Below, piece after piece: positions 11,580 through 29,600 of a stretch of 64,000 nucleotides of DNA (positions within the stretch are counted from its first letter, which is position 1; each line of letters begins with the position of its first letter). This stretch comes from Perkinsus marinus ATCC 50983 (Eukaryota > Perkinsozoa > Perkinsida > Perkinsidae). Where the stretch lies: the NCBI RefSeq assembly GCF_000006405.1, contig NW_003200561.1, positions 72,980-136,979 on the forward strand, given 5' to 3'. Made by a program: the position numbers and the translations under genes. Under the pieces are notes generated by a model. The model ran no database searches. It was not told where the DNA came from and saw only the letters and a list, made by a program, of their open reading frames with translations.

Positions 11580-11870
11580 TGTTGAAAATTGTGTGTTGCA
11601 GTGGGTTATGTCCTACATATTCTGTGCTTGGTATATGGCACCAAGCCTTGCGGAGGCCGCGCACTCCATAGTTTCGCCATCCACTGTTGAGCGGAATGAG
11701 TATCTCTTCCAAGAGATGCCATCAAATAGCACCGCTAGAAAGGAGTCAAGGGACAATCAGCGAAATAAACTGTGCAGATCGATGACAACCAACAACAGAG
11801 TGAGGGCTCCCGATGAGCTACCTTAAGCATTCAGCTCGGGCAGTATAGGAAGGGTGGATACTCTCGAGCT

Positions 11871-12065
11871 ATGTCTGCCGATGTCGCCCTGTTAGAGGCG
11901 GGACGCCAGGCCCATGCCAGAGGGAATGGTGACGCCGACATTGGAGCTGTTCAGAAGGGCATCCGCCCGCCTAGAAAGCACTGCTTGTATATTTCTGTTC
12001 TCTTCTGTCCCTTCCTCCTAGGTGATCTGCAGTACTTTCCGTTCAGGGATATGCCCTATAGCTGA
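11871..12065 (+). CDS. Possible small gene upstream of SMC3
   Basis: ATG at 11871 opens MSADVALLEAGRQAHARGNG and continues DADIGAVQKGIRPPRK. The next part (CLYISVLFCPFLL) corresponds to a pyrimidine-rich TTCTCTTCTGTCCC tract ending in TAG, which looks more like an intron 3' end than coding sequence. The start is protein-like but short. It could be a small hypothetical gene or part of the SMC3 5' region. Confidence 0.25.
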   Translation: MSADVALLEAGRQAHARGNGDADIGAVQKGIRPPRKHCLYISVLFCPFLLGDLQYFPFRDMPYS

Positions 12066-12283
12066 TCGGGGCTATGATGTATCTCTTGAGGACAGGAGTA
12101 GCCGTGTTGGACTGTTACCTCATTTCGAATGCTACTCAAGTCCATCGTGGGCAGCAACATTCCAACTAAGTTCCTGCAAAAGTGGTATTGTGTTTGTCAA
12201 TCACTACAAAATCGAATAATAGTTGTTCATCGTCGACCCTGAACGATAGCATACTTGTCCTTAGTTGCATTGACTGTCTTATA

Positions 12284-18031
<5,748 letters not shown>

Positions 18032-19123
18032 CAAATCCCCCTTATCATGTTTCTCATTCTCATTCTTTTTTCTCTTTTCGTGAGTCAGTCATCTGGCTTA
18101 ATGATCGGTTTGCGCATTTGTGTGTACCGAGTTGATAAGGAGATATAAAAACATTTCTGTTTCCCCCACGATGCAAGTGAACACAACGAGGTTTAATTAT
18201 CGATCTACTAATAGATTTGGCATAACTAGGGAAAGAAGAGCGATAGATTATAAGAGCACGACACACAATAGATACACACACACGTGAGACACGCCGGGCT
18301 TGTCCCGAGAGAGAGACTCCTCATTCACGTATTGAGACAACACGCTGCACGCTCAGAGAATCTTGATTTCCAGTTGTATTTAGTTGGGAGGGGCCGACCT
18401 TTTCTACGGTGACAGCCTCGGCCTCGGCCCGCGCCAGTATAAGGTCGCTTAATATCCCTTCTGTATCCCAGCTCTGCGAACCCTGACATAGATCAGTCTC
18501 GGGACTCCACAGTCAGTGGACGAATAATATGAATGAACGCAGGGGAAATAAGACAGCAGCCTACCCGCACCCAGTAGTCGAACACGCACACGCTTCTATC
18601 CAGCTTTTTCAAGAGCCAAAACTCGAACGGTGGACATGTTGTCGGCAAATCCGCGGTAGAGAGCTCTCCGACCGCGCCTGAGAATTGAAGTGGAAGAATC
18701 GGGCACGGCAGAAAACATGCCTACTTAGAATTCGTGCTCCGGCTGAGGGTGTTAGCAGGACAGTCCGTTGGGAATGTGGGGTGTAGCTCTCGAACGCCGC
18801 ACAGAAGCCTCGTTTGGCTGAGTACCCTCCAGCTCCAGGAGATGAGCCAAATAAGTCATTCTGATTACGACACGGCAGTACGATGCGCCAGAAGTTCCAT
18901 TCAAAATGGCTCCTTTTTGGCACGGGGAACTCACTTGTGGCAGCCTCGTACCAGGCATCTCGAGCAATGGGGGTAGAAGGGACACGAAGCCTGGTATAGG
19001 CGTATAGATGGTTGCGGGGGTATCCCTGTATTTCGTGAAGATTCCATGGCGAGGCACGAGGTGTGCACGCAGATTATCAGAATCAAAAAAGCTACAGTAG
19101 CTACCTAGTGATTACGACTAATC
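18032..19123. other. Stretch without a convincing gene
   Basis: Downstream of SMC3. Frames of 80-105 codons exist on both strands around 18610-19057. They overlap each other, and neither has a clear start, a domain or supporting splice context. I found no recognisable rRNA, snRNA or SRP RNA. The first 200 bases are probably the SMC3 3' UTR. Confidence 0.4.
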
Positions 19124-19690
19124 CTAGAGGTTGGTTATGATGGCAATGTCCACCTCATTGAGGGTGACCTCAAGCAGCCAGTCTATTGAACTCATACGCA
19201 TATGCACGAAGATTGGAGAGTACAGGCGATATGCCAGGATGACATATACAAGAGTGCAGGAATCACATTGGCAACACTAGTAGAGTGATTCCATTCGACA
19301 TTAAGATTTCCAAATGGCACAAACTCTGTCCGAAGTGATGGCAATGAAGCTGGATGTCATCCTCATACGCTCTCTAGCAACTAACAATATCGCCAACGAA
19401 ACACAACCGCGTCGAGAGAATCAATACTGATAGGGATCATTACAGGTGGCACAGCTGACCGAGCTGAGGGCCTACAGGCTACCACACCTAACCCTCTGGC
19501 TGCGAGCAACTCAGTGTGAAGTGAGCGTCAGCCCCCACATGGTGATAGTTGCGATGGAGCAGTTTATGCATCCAGTGAGGGACGTAATGTGAGAGGGTTT
19601 CCCTGCATCTGATCAATGATTGACGCAAATAAGCGAAGAACATCATCAACCATCCTGACAGGATGGCTGACAGTGTCAGCACCATCATTT
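19124..19690 (-). CDS. Uncharacterised short multi-exon gene
   Basis: Protein-like segments follow one another on the minus strand: DGADTVSHPVRMVDDVLRLF near 19690, PVMIPISIDSLDAVVFRW near 19440, FVPFGNLNVEWNHSTSV near 19320 and a C-terminus VILAYRLYSPIFVHMRMSSI followed by DWLLEVTLNEVDIAII. The last part ends at a TAG at 19124. Frames change between segments at possible AG acceptors, so this looks like a spliced gene with small introns. The 5' end is not located. I do not recognise a family. Confidence 0.4.
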
Positions 19691-19849
19691 GGTGATTAGT
19701 TAGTTTCTCTCCACTGGATTATCCAAAAGTGTAACGACCTCGCTATCTATCACAAATAATAACAACGCCGCTCTTGTCGTTCTTGATGTCCAAGTGGCCC
19801 CAAGAAATCTGCTCGGGAATGGCATGGGTATTGATCAATAGTGAGTGGT

Positions 19850-20275
19850 CGGGCACCAGAAATTCTGACTCAGAATGCAAGTTAGGTAGATATGCGTTGA
19901 TGGGAACAGGGCGTTCATACATAACTCGAGACACGTGAGTGTTGATGAACACGAGGCGGTTTGACTGTCAGACAATGGTCTGACATGAGCATTGATGAAC
20001 ACAAGGTGGTTTATGCACAGATCGTCACACAGTGGTCGGACATATGCATAGAGGATCACGCAGTGGTCGGACATATGCATAGATGGTCACGCAATGGTGG
20101 GACATATGCATAGATGGTCACACAGTGGTCGGACATATGCATAGAGGATCACGCAGTGGTCGGACATATGCATAGATGGCCACACAGTGGTCGGACATAT
20201 GCATAGATGGCCACACAGAGGTCGGATATATGCATAGATGGTCACACGGTGGTCGGACATATAATACATGCACAG
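19850..20275. repeat. 31-bp tandem repeat array (left part)
   Basis: About seven well-conserved 31-bp units lie between 20030 and 20260, built on GGACATATGCATAGATGGTC plus ACACAGTGGTC. Substitutions such as GGCCAC for GGTCAC and GAGGATCACG for GATGGTCACA occur. Diverged units with GACATGAGCATTGATGAAC extend left to about 19850. The apparent frames in this array (SDH...CDHLC-like) come from the repeat and are not genes. The same unit reappears at 21838, beyond the retroelement. Confidence 0.9.
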
Positions 20276-20299
20276 ATAATATTATAATGATACGGCATC

Positions 20300-21838
20300 A
20301 GCCCTATAAGAGCAAGCTATCATAACAGAAATAATACAAGTTAGAAAGGTCGACTGCAGAATCAAAGCAAACATCAAATTGACTTTCACAACTAGAACGA
20401 GCTTCGACCATAATCATGGTGGTTTCGTAGTCCCAAGAGCATATACCCCATAAAGATAAGATAAGCCATAAAGATAAGAAACCCGTATGATAAGACGGAT
20501 AAGATGGACCTTCTGAAATCGATGCTCGAAAGGCTTGCGATACAACCTCATCTTTGTTCATGCGTAGGAGACGTCCCAGCCATAACCAACGTCTTTGACA
20601 TAACAACCTCATTATGTCTGGTAGTCCTGAAGTATGTTGTACAGCCTGAGGGTCAGTTTTGACAATGCGGGCAAGACTGCGGATGTGGAAACCTCGGAGA
20701 GCTTGATGGATAGTTTTATCAGTGAACCAGCATTCACCACCCATGGTGGTCCACCATATAGTAGAACTGTGGATACCCGAACCAAATACAGATTTAATCT
20801 CACCGTATGGCTCAGAGTAGCATCTGCCCAGATATGGCATAGTTCATTGAATTTCTGTTGAGCTATCTTTATCCGGTGTTTAACATCAGGCAGATGACTC
20901 CAGTCAGCTGAGATTAGCGAGCTTAGATAGACTAAATCGTGAGTTTTACTTGAAGAAACACCGTTCAGCATCACATCTTCAGGGTGTCTTCCAGCTAGAC
21001 TCACGCTTTTAGAGCTGGATACTAAACGATCAGCTAGTGTTCTCTTGCGAGATCTCTCAAAAGGGTCACCAGTACACCAACGTGCAATGTGGATATTCAA
21101 ACCTCGCTTGGTTGGAAAAGGTCGGCCACACGTTGGGCGATCGTGTGAAGACGATATACGGTTGACGATGTCCTCCTCAGTAGTAGCTGAGGTTTTATCA
21201 GCCTTATTAACCATTTGGATCATGGTTCTCGGGAGAGAAATCTGCTTGGTAGCAGAAGAGCTTGCCGAGTTCAGTGATGCTAGCCGACTACTGAGCTCTC
21301 GTAGCGTTCCGGATAGTAGTGCTACATCATCAGCATTGCCCGAGTCAGCTAATCGTCTACCGAATACCGGAATGCCATCGTCAGCTTTGGACCCTCTACG
21401 GAAGATTGAATCCAACATGCAAAAGCGGGGAAAGAGCATCTTGTGCATCATGATATATCTTCATAATGAGTTTTATGATACGATCTGGAACTGCAGCTCC
21501 TACCGGGACGGAAACCTTGTTGCATAGCTAAGAGGCGTTTATCGACTGAACTTTGGATCCGTCTCAATAGAATAGTGCGATGAGCTTTATAACAATGAGA
21601 CAATAGGCTTATTGATCGAGAGTTGGCAAGATCTCTAGTACTCCCCTTTTTATATTACATCACTAGTTTTCCCGTTTTCCAGCCTGAAGGTATTCCGTTC
21701 CCTTGCCAAAATTGCTAAATAATCCAAACCCTTGCCGCCGCTGATGTTTTGAAGAGTTGGACAGGTAGATCATCTATACCAGCTGCTTTAGAGTTAGGAA
21801 GGCTGAAGATAATGCAGTCCACTCCTTCACTTATGCGC
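20300..21838 (-). mobile_element. Decayed non-LTR retrotransposon (reverse transcriptase fragment)
   Basis: Read on the minus strand from 21838 down, RT core pieces appear in order but in shifting frames. These are SKAAGIDDLPVQLFKTSA, PSGWKTGKLV, ANSRSISLLSHCYKAHRTIL with QQGFRPGRSC, and a motif-C remnant LADSGNADDVALLSG. Then comes a zinc-finger-like CGRPFPTKRGLNIHIARWC, YLSSLISADW with FNELCHIWADATLSHT, and a late GFHIRSLARI with RRWLWLGRLLRM. This order is typical of LINE-type elements of the RTE/CRE-like group. Stops and frameshifts interrupt it, and only the RT-to-C-terminal part is present (5' truncated). The longest intact frame is 279 codons (20612-21451). It is no longer functional. 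It is embedded in the 31-bp repeat. Confidence 0.85.
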
Positions 21839-22040
21839 AGATGGTCACGCAGTGGTCGGACCTATGCACAGATGGTCACACAGTAGTCGGACATGCACAC
21901 GGATGGATGCGTGGCGGTACGACATGGATAGTGGTGAACACAATGTCGCCGGAAATGAGTATTGGTGAGCACACGGTAGTCGGACATGAGAATTAATGAG
22001 CACAAGGTGACCAGACATTACTAATGCCGCATTAGTATTT
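21838..22040. repeat. 31-bp tandem repeat array (right part)
   Basis: Two or three units (CAGATGGTCACGCAGTGGTC, then CACAGATGGTCACACAGTAG) follow directly on the truncated end of the retroelement. They grade into the same diverged forms (GGACATGAGAATTAATGAGC) seen left of the element. The two parts are best read as one array split by the insertion, or as element-borne terminal repeats. Confidence 0.75.
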
Positions 22041-22442
22041 CCGAGTGCGATGCGGCTCGTATTATACGACAGTAAAATTAGAGTAAAAGTAGGTGACGAA
22101 CCTCTCCCGCATACTGCGTGGCTAAGAGCAGCACAATGCCCAAGTAACGACGGACCTGATGGTCCTCCAGAACGTGACTCACCACACGAGGAGTTGAACA
22201 AATCGCCACCGGAAGGCACTCCAAGCGGATATGGCTAAGCCGTCTCCACGAATTAACAACCCGGCTCGCAAGTGCTAAAAAGACATACTGATGAACGGGT
22301 GAGAAATCCACACTTAGTCATGATAAGTTAGGTTGGCCTCAAGGCCAGCAGATACAGCAATGAGCTTGGAGTAGACAACGTTTAAGGTAACACGAGAACG
22401 GGCCGGCAAGAGATATGCAGCCACTTGAGGCGCTCACACTAC

Positions 22443-25400
22443 TCAGTGGAGGTTAGTGAAGTCGAAGCTGCGAGCTGGTCCCGATCGGGGGCCCAGGTCA
22501 GCACTCCTAATCTCGAATAGACTACAATCCCCATCGAATAGGAATTGGAGTGGTAAGCCAGCTTTCATGAGAGTTACACCTCTAAGTTGTAGACCACTGA
22601 ACTTGGACACCGGTACGGGATTACACACAACTTGTAGAGTCTGTGGGTTACGGACATATCTGTAGAGGCATCATTGTTAATGAGAAGGATCAAAGGAATA
22701 CCTACGAGCTCGGTGCGAGATCTATTATGTCATATAGGGTATCCTCTGATAGACCCTTCAATTGAAGCCTTGGGATGATCTTACCAACCTGATAGCAGAA
22801 TCTCACATAAGCCGATACGACCATCCATAATAAGAGTTTCCTTCCCGACCTCCTTCAGATGTAACATGCACACCATCACGATAGCCCTAGATCTGTCACA
22901 TGCTACTTCCATCCAGGCTGTTGCCTCCGCACCGAATACCTACGCCAACGCACATCCAGCAAGAGCTAGACACTCCAATGACTTGCCTGTGTCGAGTGCA
23001 TATCAAAAGGGTCCCAAAGTCTATAGAATTTCCCCTTTAGAAGGTTAGAATCAATTGCTGATTTATAGACATGCAGTAACGCTTTGATCTCCTCAAGAAG
23101 CTCCACATCAGCCTTCATAAGGTTCAACTCCACGCCCATGGCACCAAGCATGGACATTCCTCCTCTCACATTTCCCGGCAGGACCCGTCCAGTCTGAAGA
23201 GGAGAATGTCTCGTATGACGATGCAAATCCTCATTCAGGGTGGGCTTACTTGATGGTTAGGTGTGGCTGTAATGTGACTGCCCATAGTAATCATGGGGTA
23301 ACCCACAGAGAGGCCCGATTGTATACGTGCTCTACAGCAGGCGTCGGTGTTATCCGATGCCCAAATTTGGGGACCAAAATACAACATGCCGGCATCGAAC
23401 CTGCCACCTCCTCCTGCACACGTCTCAAAACGTACCAGAGGGAATTCGGAAGTGATAGAGTCGAGGACCTGAGGCCGCACCCTTATTAGAAGTAGTCACC
23501 TTGATATCGTGACCTCCTCACCTGATAGACTCCAAGCATATGCCTGTGCATGGTCTCCCCTTGTGGTCTATCATCAGATAATAGAGCACTCTGAGCCTCC
23601 GTTAAATGACGATTCATATCCCACTTCACATAGGCTATGTTGCAACTCGATAGGATGGACCTCGGCAAGCTTCTGTACTACACTTCACTGATGATAAGCA
23701 TTTACCTCAACTTCTTGAGGACGTATCGTCTGACCCTCTCTTGACTAAAGTCTAACAGGAATTGATGCCTCCTCATAGTCATCGGCCTATTCTTGGCTTG
23801 CAATGTGCAGTCCTTATACTTCTGTAGTAGATGACAACCAGGGGATGCCATCTCGGGTTCTATCCATAAACCAAAACCCAAACCCAACTGGTTGATGGCG
23901 TTACCTGGACAGAAGACCACATGGAACCCCCTCCGCACCATCCTGCCTTACATAGATGTGGTATACCAAAAGGGAGTTTCTCCTTGTCAACTTCCCAGTC
24001 CCCCAACCCTCCCGTATCATCATTCCTATTAGTGAACCATCCATCATCAACGACTAACATCTCAGCCCCGACAGCAGCAGCATGACGAGCCAACTGCATG
24101 ACCTGATCCACATACCCCTCCATATGCCACAGTAGCCACCATATACCCTTACCCTGTCGTGAGTGACATCGAAGTACATCGACTCCCACGTATTACACAC
24201 CACTGGTGGCCTCGTATAGCGCCATCTGATACATTCGCTATAACCATACCCGAACTGATGTGAGACTTACCGAGATGGGATTAGCCTATCCTGCAATATC
24301 CTGTGGAACTTATGCGTGAGACTAGTAGCCCCAGAGCTACTGAATATCATTATGGTCTCAGGAGTAGTGATGGACTCTCCGGGATAAAGTTTCCACTTGA
24401 AAGTCAAGGGGTTGAAACTACACACAGAGGCAGGTAGTAATCCGTATTGGAAACCTGTACGCGTCTCCTACCCCACGTTAACTCTGAGCCTATTAGTCTC
24501 GTTAGTGTCGCACTCAATGAGAAAGCTACCACTGTACCTGTAGAGCACACGCTGTCGGCGAACACGAAGAGCTCCCCTCGACTTACACGAACATGAAGCC
24601 CCAATGATATCCAGCATCCTCGTTATACGGCCCTTTGCTAATGACACACATAGGGTTGTGCATATGGCTGCTCACCCCACGAGTAGACTCGATACGGATG
24701 GCTCCTTGCTGCAACTGAAAGCTTATCTTCTGAGCCTCTCTACCCCAAGAACCTGATGATTTTCATGATGCCACCCAGACCCTGATTGTAAGCGTCACCT
24801 CCTAAGTGGGTAACGTGATGGTTGCCAGACTCAAAGTTACATGTAGTACTCATCAAGTGATCTACACCAACAGGGAATCCAGAGGATAAGGGGTTCATCA
24901 TTCGGGTCTTCCGCACAATAACGTCCCACTCTGGATAGACAGTAAAGTAGAGCGTCAAAGTGAGCCCCGAGACTCGATCTTGCAGGTCGATCTCTAGGGT
25001 CATACAGTCTTCCTCCGATTCACAGCGAACCTGTAACCTTTGAGCTCCCGATGATGTCAATCATCCTAATGACCGACTTGAGGTAGTGACGAGTGAGGCT
25101 TCTCAGATATCGGCCTTTTCCCCTGTACTATCTTATGATCCACATACTCCACGGGGGAGATCTCACTGTGACCTAGCTCCGACTTGGCGTTGTATCGAAC
25201 CTCATAGAGTAGATAACGTTACTCAAAGCATTACTGAGTAGGGCCTTACTCCAAAGCTGGGCAGTCTGTAGTCGCCAGTACCGTAGTCGCTGTATTCCAG
25301 CATAAGGGAGTTTTTACCCATGATCTGCTGGTACACGTGGGTCGGGCCAGCCTGCAGGATGACGCCGCAAGTATACCCCTTACTGAACGCGAGTAAGCTA

Positions 25401-26382
25401 CGTCCTCAGATCGTGTCGGACTCGGAGGTCTTCCCACAAAAGCCGAGGCCCTCCGAGCCGTTGCCCTCATGGTCGTGGCCCGACCATAGGCCGGTGATCC
25501 CCATGACGAACCGCGCCTGGGTTTGACGTGTTGTTGCCTCCCTAACACGAACATCTCAAATGCTCCACAAGAGCCATACGAGCCACAGCTCACAGCTTGA
25601 TAACTTCTGAGGGGACTCCTCGAAGGTCACCACTCCGAGTTCTTTCTGATCACCTGAGGGAGCCCAAGCATGAGTACCATCTACCGCTAGGAGCACGCTC
25701 ACTCTCCTTCTCCATCTCAGCCCTCTCCAGCTGAGACATCCGCCATCTACGCCAAAAGGCGTTCTCTCGTCTAAGGTCCTCACCTGTCGATCAGGAAAAG
25801 TCCAACCCCGAGCCTCAGCCACGATGGCACGGCCCACCTATACCACTCTTAGCCTCGCGACTATAGGTCTTCCATCTATCACTGAGATCCTCCACTTCCA
25901 ACCGCTTCCCATAGGCAGACGTGAGCTCCTATGAAATATATCTCAACAAAGCGTGACAGTAAACGCAGCCATCGACGTACTACCCGTATGCCAGCAGGCT
26001 CTGCTTGTCCCGTTGGATCGAATGGACTAGCCATAGCCAGAGAGTTCAGGGAGAGGAATGTGAGATCATCCTTTAGTGGAAGCTTAGGCCCCCAATACAG
26101 ATGCTCCAACTGCCCAGTAGTTGTTATACGAAATGTATACCTAATACGCCGGTGCCGAATTTTACAGGCTTCGAGTCCTCACAAGGTCTCAGCTGTGTAG
26201 ATCCTGAATATCCGCTGGTTCCGGTCGTATATGATACCGCTCGCAGCACTACCGATACAATGCTTACTCTCATATTCTTCTAATGATGAGCTGCTGGTCC
26301 TAAGCACGTTGTAGAGTATAGGAAGACCGAGCCCCCCTGTCGGACGTTCTCACCCCTCAGACTTCTCAGAAATGCTCTCCAT
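22443..26382 (-). CDS. GH36 alpha-galactosidase, copy 1
   Basis: GH36 enzymes hydrolyse terminal alpha-galactosides such as melibiose and raffinose. The likely start at 26382 (MESISEKSEG) splices to YDRNQRIFRIYT, then HLYWGPKLPLKDDLTFLSLN. The N-terminal beta domain follows: MLEYSDYGTGDYRLPSF near 25270 and TLEIDLQDRVSGLTLTLYF near 25000. The catalytic barrel reads GAEMLVVDDGWFTNRNDD, FGLWIEPEMASP, KWDMNRHLTE (nucleophile Asp, about 23620), FETCAGGGGRFDAGMLYFGP and SDNTDA (acid/base Asp, about 23355). The C-terminus reads GVELNLMKADVELLEEI and a final beta-sandwich piece LMKAGLPLQFLFDGDCSLFE, stopping at 22443. More than ten short introns. No signal peptide is evident. Parts are nearly identical to copy 2. 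Confidence 0.88.
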
Positions 26383-26648
26383 TTCGGGTACAGGGCCACA
26401 CTAAGGGAAGGGACAATTTTAAACGCCCAACTAAGGGTAGAGGTCGCCATACCGAACCGATGGGGAATCCCCAGGATTGCCACGACCCATGTTAGAAGCA
26501 TCACTAACACCACAGATAAGGCGCCAAACATAACATGACTCTATAGAGAACACAATCAGTGAGAAACCTCCGGTGGTACTCATGCATAAGCCCCTTCCAG
26601 AAATTGTCTACTACAAATAAGCAGTGATGACAGAAAAACAGGGGCAGT

Positions 26649-29600
26649 TCAATAATGCTGATGGAGGGCGGCCTGACTCCGAGCTCCCGTGAGACTGCTG
26701 AAGTCGGTACTGCCAGCTGGTCCCGGTCGGGGGCCCAAGGCAGCACTTCTGATCTCGAATAGACTACAATCCCCATCGAATAGGAATTGGAGTGGTAAGC
26801 CAGCCTTCATGAGAGTGACACCTCTAAGTTGTAGACCACTGAACTTGGACACCGGTACGGGATTACACACAACTTGTAGAGTCTGTGGGTTACGGACGTA
26901 TCTGTAGAGGCATCATTGATAATGAGGAGGATTGAAGGAATACCTACGAGCTCGGTGCGAGATCTATTATGTCATATAGGGTATCCTCTGATAGACCCTT
27001 CAATTGAAGCCTTGGGATGATCTTACCAACCTGATAGCAGACCGATATGAACAACAACTTTTCCCGGGCCCAAGCCGGCAACGACACGCTCTATCAGATC
27101 AGGATGGAGTATCTATATGAGCTCATGTTCTACCGTCCGAAGAGACGAATCTTGATGAATACGAATGGACGGTATGTGAGTCCCTGCCCGAGCCGGATCT
27201 ATACCACTTTCTCAACCAATGCTGGCTAGACGTATACGTCATCCGATATCATGAACCGACCTCTTTCAAGTGCAGGAGACATGCCATAACCACAGCACGG
27301 GACCGATCCTCTGAGACCTGCATCCAGGCTGTCACCTCGGCACCATATACCTACATAGGTGGGGACACGTCAGCGACTATGACTCTGGGAGCCTCTCACC
27401 TGTGTCGAGTGTGAGTCGAAGGGATCCCACAGTCTGTAAAAATTTCCTCTCAGAAGACCAAAGTCCAGTGTTGTCTTATAAACGTGTATCAGAGCACGTA
27501 TTTCCGCTAGGAGCTCGACATCAGCCTTCATCAGGTTCAGCTCGACACCCATAGCTCCAAGCATTGACATGACTCCCCTTACGTTACCAGGGAGAATACG
27601 TCCAGTCTAAAGGAACCTATCGCAGGAAGCAGCAGATCCATACGGGTCTTACTTGATGGTTAGGTGTGGCTGTAATGTGACTACCCATAGTAATCATGGG
27701 GTAACCCACAGAGAGGCCCGATTGTATACGTGCTCTACAGCAGGCGTCGGTGTTATCCGATGCCCAAATTTGGGGACCAAAATACAGCATGCCGGCATCG
27801 AACCTGCCACCTCCTCCTGCACATGTCTCAAAGCGTACCAGGGGGAACTCGGAAGTGATAGAGTCGAGGACCTGAGACCGCACCCTTATTAGAAGTAGTC
27901 ACCTTGATATCTTGACCTCCTCACCTGATAGACTCCAAGCATATGCCTGTGCATGGTCTCCCCTTGGGGTCTATCATCAGATAATAGAGCACTCTGAGCC
28001 TCCGTTAAATGACGATTCATATCCCACTTCACATATGCTATGTTGCAACTCGATAGGATGGACCTCGGCAAGCTCTTGTACTACACCCCACTGATGATAA
28101 GCATTTACCTCAACTTCTTAAGGACGTATCGTCTGACCCTCTCTTGACTAAAGTCTAACAGGAATTGATGCCTCCTCATAGTCATCGGCCTATTCTTGGC
28201 TTGTAATGTGCAGTCATTATACTTCTGTAGTAGATGACAACCAGGGGACGCCATCTCGGGTTCTATCCAGAGACCAAAACCCAAACCCAACTGGTTGATG
28301 GCGTTACCTAAACAGAAGACCACATGGAACCCCCTCCGCACCATCCTGCCTTACATAGATGTGGTATACCAAGGGGGAGCTTCTCTTTGTCAACTTCCCA
28401 GTCCCCCAACCCTCTCGTATCATCATTCCTATTAGTAAACCATCCATCATCAATGACAACCATCTCAGCCCCGACTGCAGCAGCATGACGAGCCAACTGC
28501 ATGACCTGAGCCATGGACACTCTAAAGCCTCACAAACTCCCCTATTCTACTCTATCATCAGTGATGTTGAAGTACATAGACTCCCACGTATTGCATACCA
28601 CAGGCGGCCGCGTGTACCGCCATCTAAGGATCGAGTCGAGCACAGGACCACCACGTTCCTCACCTCGGAGGTATTATCCTATCCTGCAGTATTCGGTGGC
28701 ACTTGTGAGTCAGAGAAGTAGCTCCCGAACTACTAAAAATGATCAGAGACTCTGGTGTACTCAGTGATTCCCCTGGGAAAAGCTTCCACTTAAACGTCAT
28801 CGGGTTGAACCTAGACCAGCAGACATAACAATATGCTCCACGTGACGATACCCACCCAACGTTGACCCTCAGCCTGTTGGTCTCGTTGATCTCACACTCG
28901 ATCAGAAAGCTACCACTGTACCTAGCAAAGCAGGCAAAAATGGGAAGCGTGATCAGTCAGGCAAGGCTCTCACATGAATATGAATCCCCAATGGTATCCA
29001 GCATCCTCGTTATACGGCCCTTTACTAATGATACCCATAGGGTTGTGCATGTGGCTGCTCACCCCACGAGTCGACCCTATCGTCATGGCGCCAGCCAAAA
29101 GCTCCTGGCTCATCCTCTGCCCCTCCCTCCCCCATGAGCCTATAACAGAGTAACCTTCGTACCCCAACTGCAGTAGCCAACGGGGCCACCTCCAAAATGT
29201 GTGAAGTAGTAGTTACCAGCCTCAAAATCAGTGGTGACACTGACGAAACGATCAATGCCCACTGGTGACGCGGCAGACCGAGGGTTAGTCATCTTGGCTC
29301 GTCGTACCAGCACATCCCATTCAGGGAAGACCGAGTAGTATAAAGTGACTATCAGACCCGAGACCCTATCTTCTAGGTTCAGTTCGAGTGTCACTGCATC
29401 CATTTGGTTCTCACAGCGAACCTGACAGTCTGTCAACTGTGACTGAGTCGATGCTTGAGCTCACTTGAGGGAGTGAGGCGTCTTGTACACCCACGATGGA
29501 AGGCTTGCCTCGGACTATGATATGATCACGATACTCCAGAGGGGAGATATCACTGTGGCCCAATGCAGACTCAGCATTATACCGTACCTACTTCAGCTGC

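Noticed and set aside
20087-20269. Minus-strand frame with repeated Cys/His-Asp words, looking like a repeat protein
   Set aside because: The 31-bp unit is not a multiple of three and the frame has no start context or codon constraint; it is the tandem repeat itself.
22456-23489. Plus-strand frames of 60-80 codons found in both GH36 regions
   Set aside because: They are antisense shadows of the GH36 exons. They look conserved only because the two gene copies are nearly identical there.
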